21,751 nt of DNA from Alphaproteobacteria bacterium. Lineage in GTDB: Bacteria; Pseudomonadota; Alphaproteobacteria; Sphingomonadales; Sphingomonadaceae. Under the pieces are notes generated by a model that saw nothing but the letters and a program-made list of their open reading frames with translations, had not been told where the DNA came from and made no database searches. The DNA is taken from positions 1-21,751 of the forward strand of contig JAHJSJ010000066.1 of assembly GCA_018830415.1 (NCBI GenBank), written 5' to 3'. Both the position numbers and the translations under genes were made by a program. Positions 15,160 through 21,751 of the stretch are shown one piece after another. The number at the start of each line of letters is the position of its first letter. Positions within the stretch are counted from its first letter, which is position 1.

Positions 15160-15758
15160 TTCGACGTCATATCAAGCGTTGGTGCGGCTTCGGCGCCTTC
15201 GGTCACCGCCTTGTAAGGCGCCATCGGTTCCGCCCCGTGGATGATGTTCGCGCCGATGGTGTCGGGGAAGGTGCGGATCGTGGTGTTATATTTGCGCACC
15301 GCCTCGTTGTAGTCGCGGATCGCCACCGCGATGCGGTTTTCGGTGCCTTCAAACTGGCTTTGGAACGCGAGGTAGTTCTGGTTCGACTGGATCTGCGGAT
15401 AGGCTTCGAAACTCGCCAGCAGACGCCCGATCCCGGCGCTCATCTGCGACTGTGCGGCAGCGAATTGCTCCATCTTGGCCGGGTCATTCAGATCATCGCC
15501 GGTGATGTTGACGCTGGTCGCCTTGGCGCGCGCCTCGGTCACTTCGCGCAGGATGGTTTGTTCGTTTTCAGACGCGCCCTTCACAATCTCGGCGAGATTG
15601 GGAATGAGATTGGCGCGGCGCTGGAACTGGGCTTCGACATCGGCCCATTTGGCCTTGGCTTCCTCCTCGGCAGCGGGGACTGAATTGATCCCGCAGGCGG
15701 CAAGGCTAAGCGCAGCGGCAGCGGCCAATGCACCGCGCAGCATGGTGGTGAATTTCAT
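15156..15758 (-). CDS. lemA: LemA family lipoprotein
   Basis: LemA-family protein, 200 residues. ATG 15758 follows AGGAGGG and opens a lipoprotein signal peptide with lipobox LAAC (Cys22). After it come the family's conserved helical segments: AKWADVEAQFQRRANLIPNLAEIVKG, ENEQTILREVTEARAKA, FEAYPQIQSNQNYLAFQSQFEGTENRIAVAIRDYNEAVRKYNTTIRTFP. An upstream frame extension to 15839 is rejected because it lacks the signal and reads through the promoter region. Most LemA proteins have an N-terminal anchor helix with a short outer segment; here it is a predicted lipoprotein. First gene of the LemA-TPM-TPM-TPM operon. Confidence 0.95.
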   Translation of the reverse strand: MKFTTMLRGALAAAAALSLAACGINSVPAAEEEAKAKWADVEAQFQRRANLIPNLAEIVKGASENEQTILREVTEARAKATSVNITGDDLNDPAKMEQFAAAQSQMSAGIGRLLASFEAYPQIQSNQNYLAFQSQFEGTENRIAVAIRDYNEAVRKYNTTIRTFPDTIGANIIHGAEPMAPYKAVTEGAEAAPTLDMTSN

Positions 15759-15824
15759 CGAAATGATCCCTCCTGATGGCGCTGACCCGCCAATAGCGGA
15801 CAGCGCGGCAACTCCTGTATTGTG

Positions 15825-15852
15825 GATATAGCACACCACTTTGCGGGTTCAA
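15825..15852 (-). promoter_or_regulatory. candidate sigma-70-type promoter of the lemA operon
   Basis: On the minus strand TTGAAC (15852-15847) and TATATC (15830-15825) are separated by 16 bases. The predicted start near 15818 leaves a 60-base leader before the lemA ATG. The -10 hexamer is identical to the one proposed for tmRNA below, which modestly supports both. Confidence 0.4.
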
Positions 15853-15935
15853 GCGGCGGGCTGCGGAAAGCTTGGCGCTTGGCAGCGCGCAAGTCGAGTG
15901 CCAGAAGGGCAGCATTGCGGATAAAGGGGATCAAT

Positions 15936-16355
15936 ATGCTATCGGATTTCAAGGCTTTCATCGCCAAGGGCAATGTCATGGACCTGGCCGTGGGGGTGAT
16001 TATCGGCGCGGCATTCGGCGCAATCGTCAAATCGCTGACCGACGAAATCATCATGCCGGTGGTCGGCGCGATCTTTGGCAACATCGATTTTTCGGATCGC
16101 TATCTCGTGCTGTCGGGCGAGGTTGCCGAGGGAACGACGCTTGCCGCAGCGCGCGAAGCGGGCGCGAATGTGATCGGGTTGGGGGCGTTCGTTTCGGTGC
16201 TTATCAACTTCGTGATTCTGGCTTTCATCATCTTTCTGATGGTGCGGTATGTGACCAAGCTGACGGCGAAAATGGCGGCACCCGCAGAAGCCGCGCCCGC
16301 TGGCCCGACCGAGATTGAACTGCTGGCCGAAATCAGGGACGCGTTGAAGAAGTAG
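15936..16355 (+). CDS. mscL: large-conductance mechanosensitive channel MscL
   Basis: Inner-membrane channel that opens on hypo-osmotic shock. ATG 15936 follows AAAGGGG; upstream codons in frame are not MscL-like. The 139-residue product has the family N-terminus MLSDFKAFIAKGNVMDLAVGVIIGAAFGAIVKSL (TM1 with the gating Gly/Ala-rich face), the D-x-I-M-P turn, a periplasmic loop, TM2 (VSVLINFVILAFIIFLMVRYV), and a C-terminal helix TEIELLAEIRDALKK. Length equals the usual 130-140. Divergent from lemA and upstream of the tmRNA gene. Confidence 0.96.
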   Translation: MLSDFKAFIAKGNVMDLAVGVIIGAAFGAIVKSLTDEIIMPVVGAIFGNIDFSDRYLVLSGEVAEGTTLAAAREAGANVIGLGAFVSVLINFVILAFIIFLMVRYVTKLTAKMAAPAEAAPAGPTEIELLAEIRDALKK

Positions 16356-16369
16356 AAATCGCAATGTGA

Positions 16370-16440
16370 GCCCCCGCGAAGGCGGGGGCCTCCCAATGTT
16401 TGGCGCTCGTCCGCCGGTAGGTTCCCGCCTTCGCGGGAAC
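16370..16440. repeat. paired hairpin repeat, family C, downstream of mscL
   Basis: Two perfect 8-bp hairpins: GCCCCCGC-GAAG-GCGGGGGC (16370-16389) and GTTCCCGC-CTTC-GCGGGAAC (16421-16440). Each is also close to the reverse complement of the other (CCCGCGAAGGCGGG against CCCGCCTTCGCGGG), so the pair can fold locally or as one long arm. Such two-hairpin units resemble REP/BIME elements. The block starts 14 bases after the mscL stop and could protect or end its mRNA. No T-run follows. Confidence 0.82.
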
Positions 16441-16459
16441 GCACAATTTTGATGCTCAC

Positions 16460-16487
16460 TTCACATTCAGGATTGCCGCGCTATATC
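16460..16487 (+). promoter_or_regulatory. candidate sigma-70-type promoter of the tmRNA gene
   Basis: TTCACA (16460-16465) and TATATC (16482-16487) are separated by 16 bases, with a predicted start near 16494, right at the first hairpin of the tmRNA precursor (CCGGT-TTCG-ACCGG, 16495-16508). The -35 box matches TTGACA in five of six positions. Confidence 0.45.
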
Positions 16488-16494
16488 AGTCGTG

Positions 16495-16832
16495 CCGGTT
16501 TCGACCGGATATGGCGATAAATGGCTGCGTATAATAGATGCAACGGACCCGGGGGCAGTACCCGGCGGCTCCACCAGAAACGGCGACTTTTCGCCAGTTC
16601 TGATGGGGCCGAACCAGGATCGACGTGTGTTGAAAAGCGTAGTTTTTGCCCGGGCTGAGTAACCCGCATAAGGCTCAAAAACCATAAGTGCCAACGATAA
16701 CGAAGCACTCGCAATCGCTGCGTAATTGATGGGCTAACGCCCTGATATTATTAGGCTAAAAAGCGCGGTTGGACCGACCGGGCAACAGAACGGATTCCGG
16801 GGCTCCGGGGGTAGCTAGCAACAGAAACCCCC
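16495..16832 (+). ncRNA. ssrA: circularly permuted two-piece tmRNA (alphaproteobacterial ssrA)
   Basis: Trans-translation RNA that rescues stalled ribosomes and tags the peptide for proteolysis. The gene is permuted: the acceptor piece comes first and ends in CCACCA at 16571-16576; a 28-base spacer with a small hairpin (GGCGA-CTTT-TCGCC) follows; the coding piece starts GGGGCCG at 16605. The ends form a 7-bp acceptor stem (16605-16611 with 16566-16572) with a G3-U70 wobble, the alanyl-tRNA synthetase identity pair. The T-arm is CCGGG/CCCGG with loop GGCAGTA, lacking TTC. The tag frame (GCC at 16690 to TAA 16723-16725) encodes ANDNEALAIAA. Hairpins such as GGGC-TAAC-GCCC (16731-16742) follow. 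Outer ends are estimated: the 5' hairpin at 16495 and the GGGGGT/ACCCCC hairpin at 16807-16832. Confidence 0.95.
16807..16832 (+). terminator. hairpin closing the tmRNA coding piece or its transcript
   Basis: GGGGGT (16807-16812) pairs with ACCCCC (16827-16832) around a 14-base loop. It lies at the expected 3' end of the tmRNA coding piece; only a weak T-rich tail (CCTTTAC) follows, so it could be a mature RNA helix rather than a terminator. Confidence 0.4.
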
Positions 16833-16885
16833 ACCTTTACTACAGTTGCGAACCACTTTGGGCGCACCCGGCGCGCGCGACAGTC

Positions 16886-17137
16886 CTATTCGGACTTTGC
16901 GTCTTCGCCGCGCAGTTCGGCCAGTTCTTTTTCCAGCCGGATGCAATCGAGGATCTTCGCCCCACCGAGAAACACCGCCCCGGTGGTCGCCAGAAACAAC
17001 AATTTGCCGCCAAAGCCCGGATATTCGGTCAGATAGGCGCTGCCCCGCGCCGTTGCGCCAAGCGCCAGCGCATAGATGATCGCGAACGCCTCAAAGCGGT
17101 TCTTGATAATGAACAGCCTTCCAAGTTTGCGCAGCAT
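16886..17137 (-). CDS. small two-helix membrane protein, function unknown
   Basis: 83-residue ORF starting MLRKLGRLFIIKNRFEAFAII. It has two hydrophobic helices (about residues 17-35 and 45-63) separated by a short loop with EYPGFGGK, and a charged C-terminal helix (RLEKELAELRGEDAKSE) rich in Glu/Lys/Arg. The composition, with basic N-terminus, two helices and acidic tail, is that of a genuine membrane protein rather than a chance frame. I do not recognise a named family. It lies on the same strand as astB, 92 bases after its stop, and faces the end of the tmRNA gene. The ribosome-binding site is weak (CGGAA). Confidence 0.7.
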   Translation of the reverse strand: MLRKLGRLFIIKNRFEAFAIIYALALGATARGSAYLTEYPGFGGKLLFLATTGAVFLGGAKILDCIRLEKELAELRGEDAKSE

Positions 17138-17229
17138 CGCGTGTTCCGATCCTTGGCGGCCCCGCCTGTGCAGAGTCGCGTTAATAATGCGGAAACCTTA
17201 CCCTCAGCGTCGGGAAATGTGCAAACGCG

Positions 17230-18477
17230 TTAACCAAGTTGGGCCAGATTGAGCGTGTCCAGCAGCGCGAGGCGTGCCGAAATGACGCTGTTTGCGAGAT
17301 TTTCCGAACCCAGATCGGCCGGATCGATCTGCTGCGGCCAATGCGCAGCGATGGTGCGTTCGATCATGTCGGCCTTGGCTTCGGTAAGCAGGAAGCGCGG
17401 ATCGACGGTATCCGGCGCGCATACCACCCGCAGCCGCAGGCAGGCCGGGCCGCCACCGTTTGCCATCGACTGTTTCACATCGACCGGGATAACCTGCCGG
17501 ATCGGGCCATTTCCGGCGAGCATCGCTTCGACCCAAGCCCAGACGCTGGCGCTTTCGCGGCATTCTTCGGGCACGATCAACGCCATGCTGCCATCTGTTA
17601 GCGTGAGCAATTGCGCGTTGAACAGATAGGTGCGGATCGCTTCGTGCAGCGACACCGCGTTGGACGGCACCTCGACCACTTCGAGCGCGGGGAAGGCGGC
17701 GCGGATTGCGTCATAGGCCAGTTGCTGGTCGGCAAAGGCTTCGGCATGGGTGAACAGCACCGGGCCATTCGCGACCGCGACCACATCATTGTGGAACGCG
17801 CCTGCTTCAATCGCAGCCGGATTCTGTTCGATGAACACGGTGCGCGCCGGATCAATCCCGTGCGCGCGCGCGACAAGGCGGCTGGCCTGTTCGTGCTGGC
17901 GCGCGGGGAAACGCCCGCCGGTCTTGCCATAGACGAACACCTCAACGCCCGGCGCATCGTGGCTTTCGCACAGCCGCATATGATTGGCCGCGCCTTCATC
18001 GCCATAGCTGGGCGGCACCGCATCGTGGATCGCGAAGTGGCGCGTGTCACCGAAAGCGATGTCGAGTTGCCGCTTGGTATCGAGCCATTCCTGCGCGCGG
18101 TGGAGCATCGTTACCAGATTGGCGGGCGTCAGGTGGCATCGCCCGTCGGCGGTATCGGGCGCAGGGCTGACGGTGGCGGCATTGGCGGTCCACATCGACG
18201 ATGCCGACCACGGCGCGGCGCGCAATTGCGGCGGCTCGCTGCCGTCCAATGCCAGCGCCTGCACCAATGCATGGTTGGGGCGGGGCAGGGGTAGCAGGAA
18301 CCCCTGCACGCCTAGCCGCGCGAGGTTTCCGCGCATCTTCGCAACCCCCTGCAACGCAGCCGCGCGCGGGTAAGACGGATCGCCCGCATGGCTGGCGCTG
18401 GCGATATTGCCGAGGCTGAGGCCGGCGTAATTGTGGCTGGGGCCAACGATCCCGTCGAAATTGATTTCGGTGAGCAT
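17230..18477 (-). CDS. astB: N-succinylarginine dihydrolase (AstB)
   Basis: Second step of the arginine succinyltransferase pathway: N2-succinylarginine to N2-succinylornithine plus two NH3 and CO2, in the cytoplasm. The 415-residue protein begins EINFDGIVGPSHNYAGLSLGN, the AstB hallmark. The amidinotransferase-fold catalytic residues are visible: Glu161 in GDEGAANHMRLC, His229 in EAGAFHNDVVAVANG, and Cys346 in NGGGPACLRLRVV. The protein is somewhat shorter than E. coli AstB (about 447). ATG 18477 follows a weak GGAA site. It is the last gene of the M20-astA-astB group in this window, separated from astA by a palindromic repeat. Confidence 0.97.
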   Translation of the reverse strand: MLTEINFDGIVGPSHNYAGLSLGNIASASHAGDPSYPRAAALQGVAKMRGNLARLGVQGFLLPLPRPNHALVQALALDGSEPPQLRAAPWSASSMWTANAATVSPAPDTADGRCHLTPANLVTMLHRAQEWLDTKRQLDIAFGDTRHFAIHDAVPPSYGDEGAANHMRLCESHDAPGVEVFVYGKTGGRFPARQHEQASRLVARAHGIDPARTVFIEQNPAAIEAGAFHNDVVAVANGPVLFTHAEAFADQQLAYDAIRAAFPALEVVEVPSNAVSLHEAIRTYLFNAQLLTLTDGSMALIVPEECRESASVWAWVEAMLAGNGPIRQVIPVDVKQSMANGGGPACLRLRVVCAPDTVDPRFLLTEAKADMIERTIAAHWPQQIDPADLGSENLANSVISARLALLDTLNLAQLG

Positions 18478-18495
18478 TCAGAAGTTCCAACTTTT

Positions 18496-18581
18496 GTCAT
18501 TGCGAGGAGCCGCAGGCGACACGGCAATCCAGAGCGACACGCGGGACGCTCTGGATTGCTTCGCCCCTGGCTCGCAATGAC
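18496..18581. repeat. 86-base palindromic intergenic repeat, family A copy 2
   Basis: Outer arms GTCATTGCGAG (18496-18506) and CTCGCAATGAC (18571-18581) are perfect inverted repeats, with inner GGCAATCCAGAG pairing with CTCTGGATTGC. Same length and same arm sequences as the copy at 9469-9554, with a different centre. It fills most of the 113-base gap between astA and astB on the same strand, so it would be transcribed as a stable hairpin inside the operon message and could uncouple astB expression. Confidence 0.9.
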
Positions 18582-18590
18582 GACAGTGCC

Positions 18591-19607
18591 TCATCGCGCC
18601 ACGCTCCACACCGTGTCGCCCTCGCTCACATCGAGCAGATCGGCGCTGGCCGAATCGATTGCGATGCCGCCGTCTGCGTCCAGCACCCGCGCACCAAAAC
18701 AAGCGCGGAAGGTGCCGAGATGGCCGGTGGCAAGGATCGCCCGCTCACCTTCGCTGGCTGAAAGCGCGGTCACACTCGCCCGCACGCTGCCCTTCACGCT
18801 GGTCACATCATCGGTATGCGCAACCATGGTCGGCCCGCCATCGAAGATATCGACATAGCCATCGTGGCGGAAGCCTTCGTTTTCGAGCATCCGCATCGCC
18901 GCGCGCCCGGTGGGGTGGGGCACGCCGATCACGCTGCGCGCATCATCATCCAGCATCGCGATATAGACCGGGTGCTTGGGCATCAGATCAGCGATGAACT
19001 GGTTGCCGTTGATCGCGTTGAAATAGTCCGCGTCCTGAAAACTCATTCCGAAGAACCGGCCGGCGACCCCGTCCCAGAATGGCGATCCGCCGCGTTCGTC
19101 AATGATCCCGCGCAGCTCCGCCAGAAGGCGATCGGCAAACCGCGCGCGGTGCATCGCCACGAACATATAACGCGACCGGGCGAGCAACAGGCCAAGCCCG
19201 CCCGCGCGTTCATTGGGGTGAAGGAACAACCCACCGACCTCGCTCGATCCCTCAAGGTCGGTGACGAGGCTGAGCAGCTCGGCCCGCACCGTGCGGTCAA
19301 GTTCCTGCGAATATTGCGTCAGGGTGTTGAGGCGATAGGAATAGAACGGCCAGCGCTGGCCCACCTTGGTCATCAGCTGGCAGGTGCCGCGCACCGTGCC
19401 GGTGCGGGCGTTTTCCAGCACCAGCACGAATTGTTCGTCCACCAGCTCATCGGCCTCGCGGGCAAAGGCCGCCTCGGCGCGTTCGAGCTTGGCCTTCAAT
19501 GCGGCGCGGTCTGGCGGCAGGTTGGTGAAGCCCCCGCCGGTCAGCTTGGCCATTTCATATAACGCCTCAAGATCGGCGGAACGCGCGGCGCGCAGGCGGA
19601 AGGTCAC
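18591..19607 (-). CDS. astA: arginine N-succinyltransferase (AstA)
   Basis: First step of the AST pathway: transfers succinyl from succinyl-CoA to arginine. The 338-residue protein matches the single-chain AstA family: FRLRAARSADLEALYEMAKLTGGGFTNLPPDR at the start, then GTCQLMTKVG, SEVGGLFLHPNERAGGLGLLLARSRYMF, PFWDGVAGRFFGMSF, MPKHPVYIAML, and YVDIFDGGPTMVAHTDDV. The GTG start (19607) overlaps the M20 gene's stop in GTGA, so the two are translationally coupled. This is a GNAT-like acyltransferase; the LGLLLARSR segment probably binds CoA. Product is used by astB downstream. Confidence 0.96.
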   Translation of the reverse strand: MTFRLRAARSADLEALYEMAKLTGGGFTNLPPDRAALKAKLERAEAAFAREADELVDEQFVLVLENARTGTVRGTCQLMTKVGQRWPFYSYRLNTLTQYSQELDRTVRAELLSLVTDLEGSSEVGGLFLHPNERAGGLGLLLARSRYMFVAMHRARFADRLLAELRGIIDERGGSPFWDGVAGRFFGMSFQDADYFNAINGNQFIADLMPKHPVYIAMLDDDARSVIGVPHPTGRAAMRMLENEGFRHDGYVDIFDGGPTMVAHTDDVTSVKGSVRASVTALSASEGERAILATGHLGTFRACFGARVLDADGGIAIDSASADLLDVSEGDTVWSVAR

Positions 19608-20812
19608 GATATTGCTCCCTGTTCTAAATGGCCCATTGCGAGGCGCTCGATCACACGGGCGGATAACGCCGCGCGCTCCGTAAGGCTGGGGACGATCAGA
19701 TATTCGTCAGGGCTGTGGATTGCGCCGCCCCGCACGCCCATGGTGTCGACCACCGGGACGCCGCAGGCCGCGATATTATTGCCATCGCACACCCCGCCGG
19801 TCGATTGCCAGCGGATGTCCTGCCCCAATTCGGCGCCGCATTGGCGCACCAGATCGAACAGCTTTTGCGCGGCGTCATCGACCTTCTTGGGCGGGCGGGT
19901 CACGCCGCCGTGGCGGTGTGTAGTGACTTGATGAACGGTTTCAATATCGCTTAGCAACGTGCTCAGATCACGCTTAAACCCTTCCATCGCCGTGGTCGAT
20001 TTCGGGCGGATGTTGAAGCGCAAAACCGCATGGTCGGGCACGACATTATTCGCCGCTCCGCCTTCCAGCTTGGCCGGGTTGATGGTGAGATCATCACGCT
20101 CCAGCGCCTTTAACCGCAGAATCAGATCGGCGGCCGCGACAATCGCGTTGCGCCCTTCGTGCGGGTTGCGCCCGGCGTGGGCGGACTTGCCGGTGATCGT
20201 GATCGAATAATTGCCCGTGCCGCCGCGTTCATGCGCCAGCGTCCCATCGGGCAGGGCGGCCGGTTCATAGGTCAGCGCGGCGAGTTTGCCTGCTGCCAGT
20301 TCGGCAATCAGCGCGCTGCTCGCCAGCGAGCCGGTTTCCTCGTCGGCATTGATCAGCACGTCATAACCGAGGCTGGAGGCGCTGGCGGTCTGCTCAAACG
20401 CGATCAGCGCGTGCAGCATTACCGCGATCCCGCCTTTCATATCAGCCACGCCGGGGCCGTTCAGCGTCTGATCGTCGAGCCAGCGCTGGTGTTGAAAGGC
20501 GTGATCGGCGGGGAACACCGTGTCCATATGACCGGTCAACAGGATCCGGCGGTTGGCCTGCGGGCGCACCCGCACCACCAGATGCTGGCCGTGGGGCTTG
20601 TCGAACGCGCTGCCATCGGCGGCAATCGCGGTGACGGGGGCGGGGGCGATCATCTCCACCGTGCCGGGCAGCGCGGCGAAAGCCTCAGCCAGCGCGGCGG
20701 CCTGCTGGGCGAGGCCGGGAAGATTGCCGGTGCCGGTGTTGATCGCGCTCCACGCCTGCACCTGCGCCAGCATGGCGGCGGTATCGAAGGCGGGCGGGGT
20801 GATCGTGGTCAT
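19604..20812 (-). CDS. M20-family metallohydrolase in the AST operon
   Basis: Dinuclear-zinc peptidase/deacylase of the M20 (carboxypeptidase G2/ArgE/DapE) family, 402 residues from ATG 20812 (GAGGTGGG upstream; a GTG one codon earlier is possible). Metal ligands and catalytic acids are intact: His95 and Asp97 (GHMDTVFP), Asp124 (GVADMKGG), Glu158-Glu159 (NADEETGS), Glu183 (YEPA) and His366 (AIHSPDEY). The dimerisation domain (about 195-310) contains GKSAHAGRNPHEGRNAI. It overlaps astA, so it is probably part of arginine catabolism. No AstE-type (M14) desuccinylase is seen here; this enzyme could remove succinate from N-succinylglutamate, as DapE does from succinyl-diaminopimelate. That role is inference. 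Confidence 0.9.
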   Translation of the reverse strand: MTTITPPAFDTAAMLAQVQAWSAINTGTGNLPGLAQQAAALAEAFAALPGTVEMIAPAPVTAIAADGSAFDKPHGQHLVVRVRPQANRRILLTGHMDTVFPADHAFQHQRWLDDQTLNGPGVADMKGGIAVMLHALIAFEQTASASSLGYDVLINADEETGSLASSALIAELAAGKLAALTYEPAALPDGTLAHERGGTGNYSITITGKSAHAGRNPHEGRNAIVAAADLILRLKALERDDLTINPAKLEGGAANNVVPDHAVLRFNIRPKSTTAMEGFKRDLSTLLSDIETVHQVTTHRHGGVTRPPKKVDDAAQKLFDLVRQCGAELGQDIRWQSTGGVCDGNNIAACGVPVVDTMGVRGGAIHSPDEYLIVPSLTERAALSARVIERLAMGHLEQGAIS

Positions 20813-20935
20813 CACCCACCTCTAGCCGTGCGCGCGCGCCAGTCCAACCCGTTGCAAAGTGCGCAGCCCTGCGCCATAGGGTCAGCCGTCCTCTCCTCCC
20901 CAGGTCTGCCCCACGCCAGCACCACGAGGACTTGA

Positions 20936-21751
20936 ATGACTGACATGACCACCCGCGCCGGAATTGCGATTGATTCCCGCTTGGCGGCTTTTCTTGAAGC
21001 GCAAGTTTTGAATCCGCTGGGCCGCGATGTTGCGGCGTTCTGGCAGGGCTTTGCCGCGCTGCTGGCCGAATTCGCCCCGCGCAATGCGGCGCTGCTGGCG
21101 AAGCGCGATGAATTACAGGCGCAGATCGACGCATGGCACGTCGCGCGGGCTGGAAAGCCTCATGATCCAGCGTCTTACAAGGCGTTTCTCGAAAGCATTG
21201 GATATCTGGTGCCCGAGCCGGGTGATTTCCAGATCGGCACGCAGAATGTCGATCCCGAAATCGCCACGATGGCCGGGCCGCAGCTGGTGGTGCCGATTCT
21301 CAACGCGCGGTTTCTGTTGAATGCGGCCAATGCGCGCTGGGGCAGCCTGTATGATGCGTTCTACGGAACGGACGCGCTCGATGCGCCTCCCGCACAACCA
21401 GGCGGCTATGACGCAGCGCGCGGCGTGGCGGTGATCGCGCGTGGGCGGCAGTTTCTTGACGAGGCATTCCCGCTGGCACGCGGAAGTTGGGCCGATCTGA
21501 CGGCGCGCGAGGGCATCACGCTGGCCGATCCGGCGCAGTATATTGGTGAGACTGAAAAGGGCGTATTATTAAAAAACAATGGACTGCACGTCGAAGTGGT
21601 GTTCGATTCCACCACTCCTGTCGGCGCGACTGACCGCGCCGGGATCGCCGATATCATGGTCGAATCCGCGCTCACCACCATTGCCGATTGCGAAGATTCG
21701 GTCGCTGCGGTCGATGCCGAGGATAAACTTGCCGCCTACACCAACTGGCTC
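20936..21751 (+). CDS. glcB: malate synthase G, N-terminal part (3' end cut by window edge)
   Basis: Condenses glyoxylate with acetyl-CoA to malate (glyoxylate/glycolate use). ATG 20936 follows CGAGGA; a second in-frame ATG at 20945 is possible. The 272 residues present are about 38% of the usual 720 or so. They contain the isoform-G N-terminus (AFLEAQVLNPLG, AFWQGFAALLAEFAPRNAALLAKRDELQAQIDAWH), YKAFLESIGYLVPEPGDFQIGTQNVDPEIATMAGPQLVVPILNARFLLNAANARWGSLYDAFYGTD, and TTIADCEDSVAAVDAEDK, where Asp/Glu near this point contribute to the metal site. The barrel's catalytic C-terminal part lies outside. Divergent from the M20/ast operon with a 123-base gap. Confidence 0.97.
   Translation, partial: MTDMTTRAGIAIDSRLAAFLEAQVLNPLGRDVAAFWQGFAALLAEFAPRNAALLAKRDELQAQIDAWHVARAGKPHDPASYKAFLESIGYLVPEPGDFQIGTQNVDPEIATMAGPQLVVPILNARFLLNAANARWGSLYDAFYGTDALDAPPAQPGGYDAARGVAVIARGRQFLDEAFPLARGSWADLTAREGITLADPAQYIGETEKGVLLKNNGLHVEVVFDSTTPVGATDRAGIADIMVESALTTIADCEDSVAAVDAEDKLAAYTNWL

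Noticed and set aside
16467..16714. Two minus-strand ORFs of 75-77 codons
   Set aside because: They overlap the permuted tmRNA gene on the opposite strand and encode nothing recognisable.
17611..18294. 227-codon + strand frame opposite astB
   Set aside because: Antisense to a complete AstB with intact catalytic residues; no ribosome-binding site.
20159..20935. 258-codon + strand frame opposite the M20 gene
   Set aside because: Gly/Arg/His-rich shadow frame that ends at the malate synthase leader; the M20 frame has all metal ligands.
1..21751. CRISPR arrays, insertion sequences, phage genes and tRNA genes
   Set aside because: I looked for regularly spaced direct repeats, transposase or integrase motifs and tRNA cloverleafs with GGTTCGA-type T-arms; none was found apart from the tRNA-like part of tmRNA.

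Overview
The window is high-GC, gene-dense DNA that most resembles an alphaproteobacterium of the order Sphingomonadales, probably the Erythrobacteraceae (Erythrobacter/Porphyrobacter type). The clues are a circularly permuted, two-piece tmRNA gene typical of alphaproteobacteria, a long TonB-dependent receptor of the kind abundant in sphingomonads, and several families of short palindromic intergenic repeats. The taxonomic call is inference from gene content; no database search was possible.

Layout, left to right. The complement of typA/bipA (start at 1775) runs off the left edge with only its last few residues missing. A TonB-dependent receptor (2191-4800) follows on the + strand with a very clear intrinsic terminator, then a DUF805 membrane protein (4928-5407). 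Convergent to it is a translationally coupled ABC pair of YbbA/YbbP type (5438-8667, minus). Divergent from that pair is a GDSL lysophospholipase/thioesterase of TesA type (8728-9459), the same ybbA-ybbP/tesA neighbourhood known from E. coli. recF (9557-10645, minus) comes next. Then there is a small + strand cluster: two tandem paralogous 37-residue membrane peptides and a PspC-domain protein, preceded by a sigma-54-like -24/-12 element.

From 11561 to 15758 the minus strand carries a lemA - TPM - TPM - TPM operon (three successive TPM-domain proteins) followed, after a repeat, by a NUDIX hydrolase and a short-chain dehydrogenase. mscL (15936-16355, +) is divergent from lemA. The permuted ssrA (tmRNA) gene follows at about 16495-16832, then a small two-helix membrane protein on the minus strand. 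The minus strand from 17230 to 20812 holds part of the arginine succinyltransferase (AST) pathway: astB, astA and an M20-family metallohydrolase overlapping astA. The N-terminal third of malate synthase G (glcB, 20936 onward) starts divergently and runs off the right edge.

Most of the window is conserved housekeeping DNA. The least explained parts are the two paralogous micro-proteins with PspC and their promoter region (about 10740-11412), and the M20 enzyme in the AST operon. The permuted tmRNA, with an 11-codon tag and a non-canonical T-loop, and the inverted-repeat families also deserve attention.
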